Positions 17,399-25,294 of a DNA stretch of 64,000 nt are shown here, one piece after another. How positions within the stretch are numbered: the first letter of the stretch is position 1; the number at the start of each line of letters is the position of its first letter. The stretch spans positions 1 to 64,000 of the forward strand of contig NZ_LVJR01000017.1 of assembly GCF_001617365.1 (NCBI RefSeq), written 5' to 3'. This DNA comes from Rhodanobacter sp. FW104-R8. Its GTDB lineage: Bacteria > Pseudomonadota > Gammaproteobacteria > Xanthomonadales > Rhodanobacteraceae. Position numbers and translations under genes: made by a program. The notes below the pieces were generated by a model. It had not been told where the DNA came from, did no database searches, and was given only the letters and a program-made list of their open reading frames with translations.

Positions 17399-19723
17399 TC
17401 ACTTGGGCTTCGTGCCGGCACCGGCCGGTGCGCGCAGCGGCGCCAGCGATTCGAACTTGCTCTGGTAGTCGTCGGTGATCTGCTTGGCGTCCGCGCCGCC
17501 GCGGATCACCCGCGGCGTGATCAGCACGATCAGCTCGGTGCGGTTGCGGCTGCGGCTGGTGTTGCCGAACAGCCGGCCCAGCACCGGGACGCGGTTGAGC
17601 CCGGGGATGCCGGTGTCGGTGTTGCCCTCGGCCTGCTGGATCAGGCCGCCCAGCAACACGGTCTGGCCGCTCTGCACGGCCACCTGGGTGGCCAGCTTGC
17701 GCTGCGAGATGGCCGGGTTGCCGTTGACCAGCGGCACCGACTTGTCGGCCTGGCTGACCTCCTGGCTGATGTTCATGTAGACCAGGCCGCCGGGATTGAT
17801 CCGCGGCTGCACGTTGAGGATCACGCCGGTGCTCAGGTAGCTGACCTGGCTGTAGCTGGTGGCCGTGCCGATGCCGGTGTTCACGCTGGTCTGGTTGATC
17901 GGGATCTGGTTGCCGACGGCGATGCTGGCCACCTGGTTATTCATCACCACCATCGACGGCGCCGACAGCGTCTTGGTGTTGCCGCTGGTCTCCATCGCGC
18001 GCACGGCGACCTGCAGGTCGCTGTTGAGGAAGGAATAGAAGAACGGCTCGCCGCGGAACGCGTTGCCGCCCTGACCCAGGCCGAGCTGGCGGTGCCGGTA
18101 CGGCTGGCCGGGAACGATGTTGCCGCTGCTGTCGGTGGTGCTGCCGGTCAGCCCCTCCAGGTACCACTGCACGCCGAACTGGAACTCGCCGGTGAGGCTG
18201 ACCTCTAGGATGCGCGTCTCGATCTGCACCTGCAGCGGCACGTTGTCGAGCTTGTGGATCGCCGACTTGATTTCCTCCCACTGCGACGGCCGCGCGCGCA
18301 CCAGCAACTGGTTGCTGCCGTCGACCGAGCTGATCCGCACGCTGCCGTCGCTGGAGCTGTACTGCTGTTCGCTGGGCGCGGCGCCGCCGGCCGCGCCGCC
18401 GAAGCCGGCCGCGCGGCTGCCGAAAGCTCCGCCCGCACCGCCGCCGGTGCTGTCGCGGCCGCTGCCGCCGACCGTGCCGACGTTGCCGCCCACGCCGATG
18501 GGGCCGCTGTCGCGCCCCGCGCCGCCCGGGTTGCCGAAGCTGCCCGCGGTGCTGCCCATGCTGGTCGCGCCGGCATTGTCCGCGCTGCCCAGGGTGGCCG
18601 CGGCGAGGCCCGGCCCGACCTGGCCGCCGCTGTCGCCGCCGCCGCTGCCGGCGCCGCTCGCGTAGATCTGCGCCAGGTACCGGGCCAGGTCCGAGGCCTT
18701 GATGTTGCGCACGTCGTAGACGAACAGCTGCGGCTCGTTGCCGCCGCCGCGGTCGATGCGGGTGATCCAGTCGCCGACCTCCTGCAGGTATTCCGGCTGG
18801 GTGCTGATCACCACCAGCGCGTTGGTGCGCTCGATCGGGATGAAGCGCAGCATGCCGGCCAGCGGGGTATTGCCCTTCTCGCCGAACATGCCGTCCAGCT
18901 TCGGCATCAGTTCGCCCACGCTGGCGTACTGCAGGTTGAACACGCCCACCGACATGCCGCGCAGCCAGTCCACGTCGAAGGTGCGTACCATGCGCTGGTA
19001 GTTGGCCAGCTCGTCGGGAGTGCCGGACATCACCAGCAGGTTGCGCGCCGGGTCCACCAGCAAGATCGAATCCGCCCGCGCAAACGGCTTGATCAGCTTC
19101 TGCATCTCGGTGGCGGAGATGTAGTGCAGCGGGAACAGCCGCGACTGCAGCCCGCCCGTGGGCGCGCTGGCGCCGAGGCTGGGCACCAGGTTGCCGGCCA
19201 CGGCCTCCTTCTCCGGCAACACCACGTAGCCGCCGTTGCGCCTGACCAGCGCGTTGTGGGTCCACGACAGCAGGGTCTCCAGGATCGGCAGCGCCTGGTC
19301 CGCATCCACCGGCTCGGCGGTGGAGAACGAGATGTTGCCCTGCACGCCCGGCGTGATGGTGTAGTTCTGCTTGAGCAGGTCGCCCAGGATCGCCTTGACC
19401 ACCGCCTGTACCGGCTGGTTCTCGAAATTGAAGGTCACCGAGCCGCCGCCGCTGGCCGCCGGGCGCGGCTGGGCCAGCGCGCCGGGCCGGATGAACTGCC
19501 CGCTGCCCCGGCTCACCTGCGACTGCGGTGTGGCCGTGCTGCCGTCCGACGCGCCGTTGTTCAGCGGCAGCGGCGCGGGCACCGGATTCTGCGTGCCGGC
19601 CAGCGCCTCGCGCTGCAGGGCACCGTTGTCCGCCGGCGGCGGCAGGCTGGCACAGCCGGCCAGCACCACCACGACGGCCAGCATGACGCTGCGCAGGATT
19701 TGCTGAGTAGGCATGCGGAACAT
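17399..19723 (-). CDS. gspD: Type II secretion outer membrane secretin GspD
   Basis: This 774-aa secretin forms the outer membrane channel of the type II secretion system. It has a lipoprotein signal (VVLAGC, Cys24), the N0-N3 ring domains, and a secretin core with VPVLGRLFG and the closing strand TELIVLITPRVIR. A Gly/Ser/Ala-rich insert at about residues 360-460 sits inside the N3 region, a common loop in secretins. It is the last gene of the xps-order operon and starts 3 bp after the stop of the upstream gene. A second ATG lies three codons in; I kept 19723 because AAGGGG lies 11 bases upstream of it. Confidence 0.94.
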   Translation of the reverse strand: MFRMPTQQILRSVMLAVVVVLAGCASLPPPADNGALQREALAGTQNPVPAPLPLNNGASDGSTATPQSQVSRGSGQFIRPGALAQPRPAASGGGSVTFNFENQPVQAVVKAILGDLLKQNYTITPGVQGNISFSTAEPVDADQALPILETLLSWTHNALVRRNGGYVVLPEKEAVAGNLVPSLGASAPTGGLQSRLFPLHYISATEMQKLIKPFARADSILLVDPARNLLVMSGTPDELANYQRMVRTFDVDWLRGMSVGVFNLQYASVGELMPKLDGMFGEKGNTPLAGMLRFIPIERTNALVVISTQPEYLQEVGDWITRIDRGGGNEPQLFVYDVRNIKASDLARYLAQIYASGAGSGGGDSGGQVGPGLAAATLGSADNAGATSMGSTAGSFGNPGGAGRDSGPIGVGGNVGTVGGSGRDSTGGGAGGAFGSRAAGFGGAAGGAAPSEQQYSSSDGSVRISSVDGSNQLLVRARPSQWEEIKSAIHKLDNVPLQVQIETRILEVSLTGEFQFGVQWYLEGLTGSTTDSSGNIVPGQPYRHRQLGLGQGGNAFRGEPFFYSFLNSDLQVAVRAMETSGNTKTLSAPSMVVMNNQVASIAVGNQIPINQTSVNTGIGTATSYSQVSYLSTGVILNVQPRINPGGLVYMNISQEVSQADKSVPLVNGNPAISQRKLATQVAVQSGQTVLLGGLIQQAEGNTDTGIPGLNRVPVLGRLFGNTSRSRNRTELIVLITPRVIRGGADAKQITDDYQSKFESLAPLRAPAGAGTKPK

Positions 19724-19726
19724 GGA

Positions 19727-20455
19727 TCAACGTACCCCTTGATTGGCTGCGGCAGCATCGGCAGCACGACGTTTCTGGATGTTTTCCCTGAGCCGGTCAA
19801 GGCTTTTCTGCCGCGCCGGACCCTCCGGCGATGGCGGTGCCTGCGAATCGCGGCCGCCCCTGGAACGCAGGTTCTGCCTTCCGGCCCCGTGCGGGCCGAT
19901 GCTGATCACCGCATCGGCAGACGCGGCCGGCGGCGGCGCCGCGGTTCCCGCGCCGGCGACCTTCTGCCCGTCGAACGGCGCACCGGCCGGCAGCTTCAAC
20001 TCGGTCCGCCCCGCGGACGCGGCGAACACCGCCGAACGCGGATGCACTTCCAGCAGGGTGGCGCCGCCGTCCGGCAACGCCTGGCCCTCGCGCACGCGCA
20101 CCTCGCGATGGTCGCCGTTCCTGTCGCGCAGCAGGGCCATGCGCAGCTCGGGGGTGAGGATGATGCCGGTCAGTTCGAGGTCGCCGAGATTGCCGCCGCC
20201 GTCGGCGGCGCGCGCGACCGGCTTGCGGTCCGGGCTGAACAACGGCTTCTGCCAGACCAGCGCGTACTGCTGCAGCGGCACCGGTGGCGGCAGGCTGGCA
20301 GGCTGGCCGGCCGGCGGCAGCGACGCCGGCGTGCGCGGCGCATCCCAGCGCACGCCGCGGCCCAGGCCGGCCAGCAGCAACAGCAGCACCGCGCCCAGCA
20401 GCACGGCCAGCGCGACCAGCACGGGCGTCAGCTGGCGCTGGTTGGCGGCGTTCAT
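19727..20455 (-). CDS. Type II secretion protein N (GspC-like, XpsN type)
   Basis: This 242-aa inner membrane protein has a short cytoplasmic N-terminus, one transmembrane helix (about residues 10-30) and a proline-rich linker. It then has the HR domain typical of GspC (YALVWQKPLFSPDRKPV, then ELTGIILTPELRMALLRDR). In Xanthomonas the gene at this position is xpsN, which takes the GspC role of linking the inner membrane platform to the secretin. ATG 20455 overlaps the stop of gspM by ATGA, which fixes the start. The C-terminal third is Arg/Ala-rich and looks unstructured. It is naturally paired with gspD immediately downstream. Confidence 0.85.
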   Translation of the reverse strand: MNAANQRQLTPVLVALAVLLGAVLLLLLAGLGRGVRWDAPRTPASLPPAGQPASLPPPVPLQQYALVWQKPLFSPDRKPVARAADGGGNLGDLELTGIILTPELRMALLRDRNGDHREVRVREGQALPDGGATLLEVHPRSAVFAASAGRTELKLPAGAPFDGQKVAGAGTAAPPPAASADAVISIGPHGAGRQNLRSRGGRDSQAPPSPEGPARQKSLDRLRENIQKRRAADAAAANQGVR

Positions 20456-21099
20456 GGCGCGGCTCCCGCGTCGACGGGCGTGCGGCCGGACGGCGCGGCC
20501 GCCGGACGCGCCGGACGCACGTAGCCGGACAGGCTGAACTGCACCTCCAGCGCCGCGGTGCCGTTCTGCTGCTGCGTCACCGGGTTGCGGTAGATGCTGA
20601 GGTCGTCGACGAACAGGTACGGCGTGCCCTGCTCCAGCGCCTGCAGCACCGCCGCCAGCGGCTCCATGTCGCAGTTCAGGCTGATGCTGACCGCCGCCTT
20701 GCGGTACGGCTCGCCGGTGGTCGACGGCGGGTTCGGCAGCGGCATTTTCTGGGTCACCGCGCAATGGCCGCCGCCGGCGCGGGCGGCGACCACGTCGATC
20801 ACGCGCTGCATCAGGTCGGCCGCGGCGGCGTTCGGATCGGCGGCGGCGAGGAACGCGTTGCTGGCGGCCTGGCCGGAACCGAGCGCGGCGAGCCGCCGCT
20901 GCAGCGCCGGCTTCTCGGCGATCGCGGCGGCGTAGCGGCTGTGCGTGTCGCGCAGGTCGGCCATCTCGTCGCGCACCTGCTGCAACGGCACCACGAACCA
21001 CCAGTGCAGCAGCACCAGATAGGCCAGCCCCAGCGCCAGCAGCAGCAGGATCACCGCCGCGATGCGGCTGTCGCGCGGATTCATCGCGGTGATCTTCAT
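20452..21099 (-). CDS. gspM: Type II secretion protein GspM
   Basis: This 215-aa bitopic inner membrane protein has one helix at about residues 13-33, followed by a coiled-coil stretch (QVRDEMADLRDTHSRYAAAI) and a ferredoxin-like periplasmic domain, as in GspM/XpsM. It belongs to the assembly platform with GspL, GspF and GspE. The start at 21099 overlaps the gspL stop by ATGA, and its own stop overlaps the next gene in the same way. A second ATG lies five codons in (21084). The assignment rests on topology and on its place between gspL and the GspC-like gene, since GspM is poorly conserved. Confidence 0.85.
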   Translation of the reverse strand: MKITAMNPRDSRIAAVILLLLALGLAYLVLLHWWFVVPLQQVRDEMADLRDTHSRYAAAIAEKPALQRRLAALGSGQAASNAFLAAADPNAAAADLMQRVIDVVAARAGGGHCAVTQKMPLPNPPSTTGEPYRKAAVSISLNCDMEPLAAVLQALEQGTPYLFVDDLSIYRNPVTQQQNGTAALEVQFSLSGYVRPARPAAAPSGRTPVDAGAAP

Positions 21100-22250
21100 G
21101 GCGCGTCCCCGTGGGCCGCCGGGGCGGCCGCCGCCGGTTTCGGCTGGTTCACGCGCGCGGTCATGTAGAAGCGTTCCTTGCCGCTGCTCGGGTCGGGCTG
21201 GATGCTGCCCTGGAAGCTGGCACCGGTGATCAGCTTCGAATCCTTCAATGCGTCGAGCAGCTTCACCGCCTGCTGGCTCTGCCCCTGCAGGCCGATCTGG
21301 CCGGCGTTGTCGACGTTGAAGCGCTCCAGCCAGGCGCTGTCCGGCAGGCGCTCGGTGACATCCTGCAACAGGCTGAGCATGGCCACCGTATCGTGCTTGC
21401 GCCGGGCCAGGAAACCGGCGGCGCCGGCGTCGTCCTGCAGCTGCTGGCGCAGCGCCGCCACCTGCTGCGCCTCGCCGCGCATCGCCTCGACCTCGGCCTG
21501 CATCTGCGCCAGCGCCAGTTGCCGGTTGTGCAGCCACTCGCCCAGCACCAGCGCCAGCAGCAGCACGCAGGCGGCGGCCAGCATCAGGTTCAGCCGGCGG
21601 CGCGGGCGGGCGCGATGCGGCACCTGTTCCGGCGGCAGCAGGTTGACGCCCAGGCGGCCGTCGCCCGCCGCCACGTCCGCCGCGTCGACCGCGATGCCCT
21701 GCGCCTGCAGGCGCGCGAGCAGCGGATCCAGCGTGCCGCGGGTGACCACCACCAGTTCCGCGTTGAGGCGGCCGGGCGCGGCGGGCGCGGCCGTTTCGCG
21801 CACGGCGTAGTACACCTGCGCCACGGTGAACGGGGTCTGCCGGTCCATCTCGAAAGCGGCGACCTGGCGCAGGTTGTCGCGCGCGACCAGCGGCAGCGCC
21901 AGCGTGCGCCGCAACACCGCCGCCGCCGGCAGCAGCAGCGCCAGGCGCAGATCCTCGCGGTCCACCCGCTGCAGCGCCGCGCCCAGCGCGGCGGCCGGCG
22001 CGGGGGCGCCGTCGTCGTTCCAGCTCGCCAGCACATCGCCCTGGCCGCTGCGGCGCAGGGTCCATGCCGCGTCGGCGTGCTGCAGCAGGTGCCAGTCCGC
22101 GCCGCTGCCGAACCAGCCGTACCAGCGCAGCGGCAGCAGGCCGCGCAGCTCGCCGCCCCACCAGCCCAGGAACGCGGGCAGCGGCGAAGCGCGCCAGCCG
22201 CGGCGTGCACGATCCAACAACGGCCGCAGCGACTGCATTGCCGTACTCAT
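21096..22250 (-). CDS. gspL: Type II secretion protein GspL
   Basis: This 384-aa protein has a cytoplasmic actin-like domain (residues 1-215), a single membrane helix (LNLMLAAACVLLLALVLGEWL, about 222-242) and a periplasmic PilN-like domain. GspL binds the ATPase GspE on the cytoplasmic side and GspM in the membrane. The segment LPLVARDNLRQVAAFEMDRQTPF matches the conserved FxxxRxTPF pattern of the PilM/GspL group. Start and stop both overlap the neighbouring genes by ATGA. It is shorter in its N-terminal domain than Enterobacterial GspL, as is usual for the Xanthomonas type. Confidence 0.88.
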   Translation of the reverse strand: MSTAMQSLRPLLDRARRGWRASPLPAFLGWWGGELRGLLPLRWYGWFGSGADWHLLQHADAAWTLRRSGQGDVLASWNDDGAPAPAAALGAALQRVDREDLRLALLLPAAAVLRRTLALPLVARDNLRQVAAFEMDRQTPFTVAQVYYAVRETAAPAAPGRLNAELVVVTRGTLDPLLARLQAQGIAVDAADVAAGDGRLGVNLLPPEQVPHRARPRRRLNLMLAAACVLLLALVLGEWLHNRQLALAQMQAEVEAMRGEAQQVAALRQQLQDDAGAAGFLARRKHDTVAMLSLLQDVTERLPDSAWLERFNVDNAGQIGLQGQSQQAVKLLDALKDSKLITGASFQGSIQPDPSSGKERFYMTARVNQPKPAAAAPAAHGDAP

Positions 22251-23116
22251 TCCGCCTCCCCCTCCTGCCAGCGCAGCACGGCATACGGTTGCACCTGCCC
22301 CTCCTGCAGGCGAATCGTGGCGCGCAGGACCGCACGCGTGCCGTCGGCCAGCGTGGCCTCCGAACGAATACTATGCGCGGTTCCGCCGTTGAGGACCAGC
22401 CGCGGGTCGTCCGCATTCTTCCGCCGTGCGGCCTGGATCTCGTTCATCCGTTCGGGCGTCATTCCGGGGATCGCGGCCAGCGCCAGGGGCGGCGCAATGT
22501 TCGGGTCCGGGCTCGGGTTGCCGGACCAGATCGTTACCGCCGGCGCCACCTGCCGGTACAGCGCCGGGGTCATGCCCAGCACCATCTGCAGTTCCTCGAT
22601 GCTGGCGAACGGGCCGCCGCGCGGGCCGTAGCCGTGCCCGGCTGCCAGGTAGGCGGCGCGCTGGCTGGCGGCCGCGCCTTCGAGGAGGGGCGGGCTGCGC
22701 CAGTCCACCACGCGGCCGGCCAGCGCCTGCGCCGCGGCCTGTTCCAGCCCGGCCGCCTGGAACAGGCCGCGCAGCACCTCCGGCGAGGCGGCGTTGAGAT
22801 CGACCTTGCCGCCTTCGTCGATCGCGCGCACCACCACGGTGGCCTGGTCGTAGTGGAAGGTGTAGGGCCGGCCATCGCCGATCCAGTGCTGCGTCGGCTG
22901 CGGATCCCGCAAGGCGTACAGCGCACGCATCAGGCCGGCCTCGGCGGCGTAATGCGCCTGGGCCTGGGCGAACGCGTAGCGGGCCTGCAGGCCTTCGGTG
23001 CGCACCAGCGCGGCGTAGCCGCCGAGCAGGATCGCCAGCAGCGTGCACGCCCACAGCACCAGCAGCAGGGCGACCCCGCGCTGGCCGGCACGCCGCGGCA
23101 ACGGCCGGCGGCTCAT
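22247..23116 (-). CDS. gspK: Type II secretion minor pseudopilin GspK
   Basis: This 289-aa minor pseudopilin has a short positive leader and then GVALLLVLWACTLLAILLGG, the N-terminal helix. The large periplasmic domain carries a helix-hairpin-helix segment (KVDLNAASPEVLRGLF, and IEELQMVLGMTPALYRQVAP). GspK caps the pseudopilus tip together with GspI and GspJ. As usual for GspK the +5 Glu of other pseudopilins is missing. ATG 23116 overlaps the gspJ stop by ATGA and sets the start; an upstream in-frame reading has no support. Confidence 0.9.
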   Translation of the reverse strand: MSRRPLPRRAGQRGVALLLVLWACTLLAILLGGYAALVRTEGLQARYAFAQAQAHYAAEAGLMRALYALRDPQPTQHWIGDGRPYTFHYDQATVVVRAIDEGGKVDLNAASPEVLRGLFQAAGLEQAAAQALAGRVVDWRSPPLLEGAAASQRAAYLAAGHGYGPRGGPFASIEELQMVLGMTPALYRQVAPAVTIWSGNPSPDPNIAPPLALAAIPGMTPERMNEIQAARRKNADDPRLVLNGGTAHSIRSEATLADGTRAVLRATIRLQEGQVQPYAVLRWQEGEAE

Positions 23117-23754
23117 CGCCCCCTCATGCCGGGCAGGTTGACCAGGAGCGGATTCGCCCGCAGCGGCACGTCCAGCTGCGGCCACGCCATGCCACCCTGC
23201 GCCTGCAGCTCGATGCGCACCAGCTGCGGCATCCGGCGGCCATCAGGCCATGTCGTGGACCATGGGGCAGGGTCGCCCTGCTCGTCGACCCCGCGGTAGC
23301 TGAAACCGCCCTTGGCGATGCGATCGAGCAGCACCTGCGGCTCGCCCAGCGGCTGCGGCGGCTGGCCGTCCGGCGGCAGCAGGGCCAAGCTCAGCTCCAG
23401 CCGCAGCCCGTCGTGGCCGTCGTCGACCAGTTGCAGCCGCTGCAGCTGCGGGCCGAGCTTGCCGAGGTAGCCGGGCAGCGGGGCCACGTAACGCATCTCG
23501 CGCGCGCTGCCCTCGAAATAGATCGGCTCGCCATGGTCGGTGCGGCCGATCGGCTGGACCATGCTTTGCGCCAGTTCGCGGCGCAGGAATTGCTGCGCCG
23601 AACGCACCTGGTCGACCCGCTCGATCGCCGCCGTGCCCGAGCGCACGCTGCGGGTGGCGGTGCGCAGGCCCGAATACACGCCGACCAGCAGCAGCGCCAG
23701 CAGCACCAGCGCGGCGAGCACTTCCAGCAGGGTGAAGCCGGCCGCGCGCTTCAT
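23113..23754 (-). CDS. gspJ: Type II secretion minor pseudopilin GspJ
   Basis: This 213-aa pseudopilin has the short leader MKRAAG, cut before FTLLEVLAALVLLALLLVG, with the +5 Glu present. A beta-rich periplasmic domain follows (TDHGEPIYFEG, RLELSLALLPPDG). It joins GspI and GspK at the pseudopilus tip. The leader is six residues, the normal size, in contrast to the two pseudopilins encoded just upstream. The start overlaps the gspI stop by ATGA. Confidence 0.92.
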   Translation of the reverse strand: MKRAAGFTLLEVLAALVLLALLLVGVYSGLRTATRSVRSGTAAIERVDQVRSAQQFLRRELAQSMVQPIGRTDHGEPIYFEGSAREMRYVAPLPGYLGKLGPQLQRLQLVDDGHDGLRLELSLALLPPDGQPPQPLGEPQVLLDRIAKGGFSYRGVDEQGDPAPWSTTWPDGRRMPQLVRIELQAQGGMAWPQLDVPLRANPLLVNLPGMRGR

Positions 23755-24281
23755 CGGACGGCCTGGGCGTTGCCGGCGGGCATCGGCGTGCCCAGCCGCA
23801 GCGTGCGGAAGTGCGCCGTGCGCGGATGCGCCGGCGGCCCCCACGACACGGCCAGGTCGAGCTGGTAGAGCTGCAGCGACGCACCGGGCGCGGCCGGGCC
23901 GGCCGCGTTCCACGGCGTCACGTCGAGCTGCCAGCGGTACTGCCGGTCGAAGCGGCCGGCATGCTGGCCCGGCTTCACCGCCTCGCCCACGAACGCGCTG
24001 TCGAGCAGGCTGCGTGCATGCATCGCCACTTCGCTGTATGCGGCCGCGTTGCGGCCCAGCGCGATGGATGCGCCGGCCACCTTCATCAGCGCGGTGAACG
24101 CGATCGCCAGCAGCATGATCGCGGCGATTACCTCCAGCAGGGAAAAGCCCTGCTGGCGGGATTGGGGATTCGGGATTCGGGATTCGGCAAGGCGCGCCAG
24201 CACCGGCCGCCCGCTTTTGCGAATCCCGAATCCCGAATCCCCGCTTTCAACAGACGAATGTCTGGTCATCCCGGCTCTCAT
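23751..24281 (-). CDS. gspI: Type II secretion minor pseudopilin GspI with an unusually long leader
   Basis: This 176-aa pseudopilin has the processing site QQG/FSLLEVIAAIMLLAIAFTAL and a C-terminal domain ending near the RTAHFRTLRLGTPMP segment. ATG 24281 overlaps the gspH stop by ATGA. This makes the leader 45 residues, far longer than the 6-14 of GspJ and GspG here. Much of it (SGFGI and ESRIPNPQS) is translated from both arms of a 23-bp inverted repeat (24164-24242). An in-frame GTG at codon 27 would shorten the leader to 19 residues and cannot be excluded. The prepilin peptidase would still have to cut after the Gly. Confidence 0.88.
   Translation of the reverse strand: MRAGMTRHSSVESGDSGFGIRKSGRPVLARLAESRIPNPQSRQQGFSLLEVIAAIMLLAIAFTALMKVAGASIALGRNAAAYSEVAMHARSLLDSAFVGEAVKPGQHAGRFDRQYRWQLDVTPWNAAGPAAPGASLQLYQLDLAVSWGPPAHPRTAHFRTLRLGTPMPAGNAQAVR
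24164..24242. repeat. GGGATTCGGGATTCG-type inverted repeat inside gspI
   Basis: The left arm (24164-24186) is the unit GGGATTC three times over. The right arm (24220-24242) is its exact reverse complement, giving a perfect 23-bp stem with a 33-base loop. This repeat style is common between genes in Xanthomonadaceae relatives, where it reads IPNP or similar in frame. Here it lies inside the coding start of gspI without breaking the frame. Confidence 0.85.
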
Positions 24282-24841
24282 CGCTGCGCCACCGCATCGA
24301 CCACGCGCACCTCGCCGGTCAGCCACGCCACGTTGACGTGCCATTCGCGCCGGCCGCTGCGCAGGGTGATGCGCCCGCCGGTGGAGCTGCCGTCGGGGAA
24401 GAAGCGGATGCGGCCGGTGTGGTCGTTCGGCTGGTCCTGCTTCGCGCTGGTGATGCTCACGCGCAGGCCCTTCGGCAGACGCACGCCATGCCGCTTCGCG
24501 TCGTCGTAGCTGTTCGCGCGGGTGTCCACGTCGAAATGCTGCTCCTCGCCGCGCACGATCGCCTGCACGCGGGTCGCCCGCAGCGCGCCGGCCAGCTCGC
24601 TGCCGGCCGCGCGTGCGCGCGCGCTGGCCAGGCCCTGGGTCACCGCGATCGACACCGCCGCCGCGGCAATCCCGATCAACAGGATCACTGCGAGCATTTC
24701 CAGCAGGGTGAAGCCGGCGGCGCGCCGCCGGCCGGGATTCGGGATTGGGGATTGGGGATTCAGTAGAGCGCACCAGGCAAGTGCGGGGGCGCCCGTTCTT
24801 GCCGGATCCGAATCCCGTCGCTCACCGAATCCCGGCTTCAT
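24278..24841 (-). CDS. gspH: Type II secretion minor pseudopilin GspH with an unusually long leader
   Basis: This 187-aa pseudopilin has the site AAG/FTLLEMLAVILLIGIAAAAVS and a GspH/FimT-like C-terminal domain (TGRIRFFPDGSSTGGRITL). GspH links the tip complex to the GspG shaft. ATG 24841 overlaps the gspG stop by ATGA. The resulting leader is 43 residues and includes NPQSPIPNP, encoded by a GGGATTC/GGGATTGG repeat. I see no ATG or GTG between the repeat and the cleavage site, so the long leader seems real unless a rare start is used. Confidence 0.88.
   Translation of the reverse strand: MKPGFGERRDSDPARTGAPALAWCALLNPQSPIPNPGRRRAAGFTLLEMLAVILLIGIAAAAVSIAVTQGLASARARAAGSELAGALRATRVQAIVRGEEQHFDVDTRANSYDDAKRHGVRLPKGLRVSITSAKQDQPNDHTGRIRFFPDGSSTGGRITLRSGRREWHVNVAWLTGEVRVVDAVAQR
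24732..24835. repeat. GGGATTC-type repeat inside the start of gspH
   Basis: CCGGGATTCGG (24732-24742) is followed by GGATTGGGGATTGGGGATTC-like units to 24760. Its exact reverse complement CCGAATCCCGG lies at 24825-24835, six bases from the gspH start codon. The layout is the same as the repeat in gspI, one gene downstream, but with looser arms. Confidence 0.75.
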
Positions 24842-25263
24842 TGCCAGTTGCCCACGTCCTTGCTGTAGCCGTCGCCGCCGGGCTTGCCGTCCTGGCCGTA
24901 GAAGATTAGGTCGAAGCTGCCGTGCTCGCCCGGGTACTGGTAGCCGAAGGCGTGGCCCCAGGGATCCTTCAGGTCGGACTCCTTCGCGTACGGGCCCTGC
25001 CAGTTCGGCGCGTTCGCCGGCTTCGTCACCAGCCCTTCCAGCTGTGGCGGCGGCGCGCCGTTGTCCAGCGCGTAGTTCTCGATCTTCTGGTTCAGCGTCA
25101 TCAGCTGCGCCTTGCCGGCGCCGTACTTGCCCTTGTCCACGTTCTTGCCGACCTGGGTCACCACCACCGCGCCGATGATGCCGATCAGCACGATCACCGC
25201 GAGCATTTCGAGCAGGGTGAAACCGGCGTTCGAGCCGATACGTCGTGGTTGCCTTTGCCGCAT
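24838..25263 (-). CDS. gspG: Type II secretion major pseudopilin GspG
   Basis: This 141-aa major pseudopilin builds the shaft that pushes cargo through the secretin. It has a 14-residue leader ending SNAG, then FTLLEMLAVIVLIGIIGAVV with the +5 Glu. The calcium-loop domain of GspG follows, with DPWGHAFGYQYPGEHGSFDLIFYG near the C-terminus. ATG 25263 follows GAGGTG at 6 bases. A GTG three codons upstream lacks a ribosome site. Its stop overlaps the gspH start. Confidence 0.94.
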   Translation of the reverse strand: MRQRQPRRIGSNAGFTLLEMLAVIVLIGIIGAVVVTQVGKNVDKGKYGAGKAQLMTLNQKIENYALDNGAPPPQLEGLVTKPANAPNWQGPYAKESDLKDPWGHAFGYQYPGEHGSFDLIFYGQDGKPGGDGYSKDVGNWQ

Positions 25264-25294
25264 GGGGATCACCTCGAATGTGCGAATGGAATGT

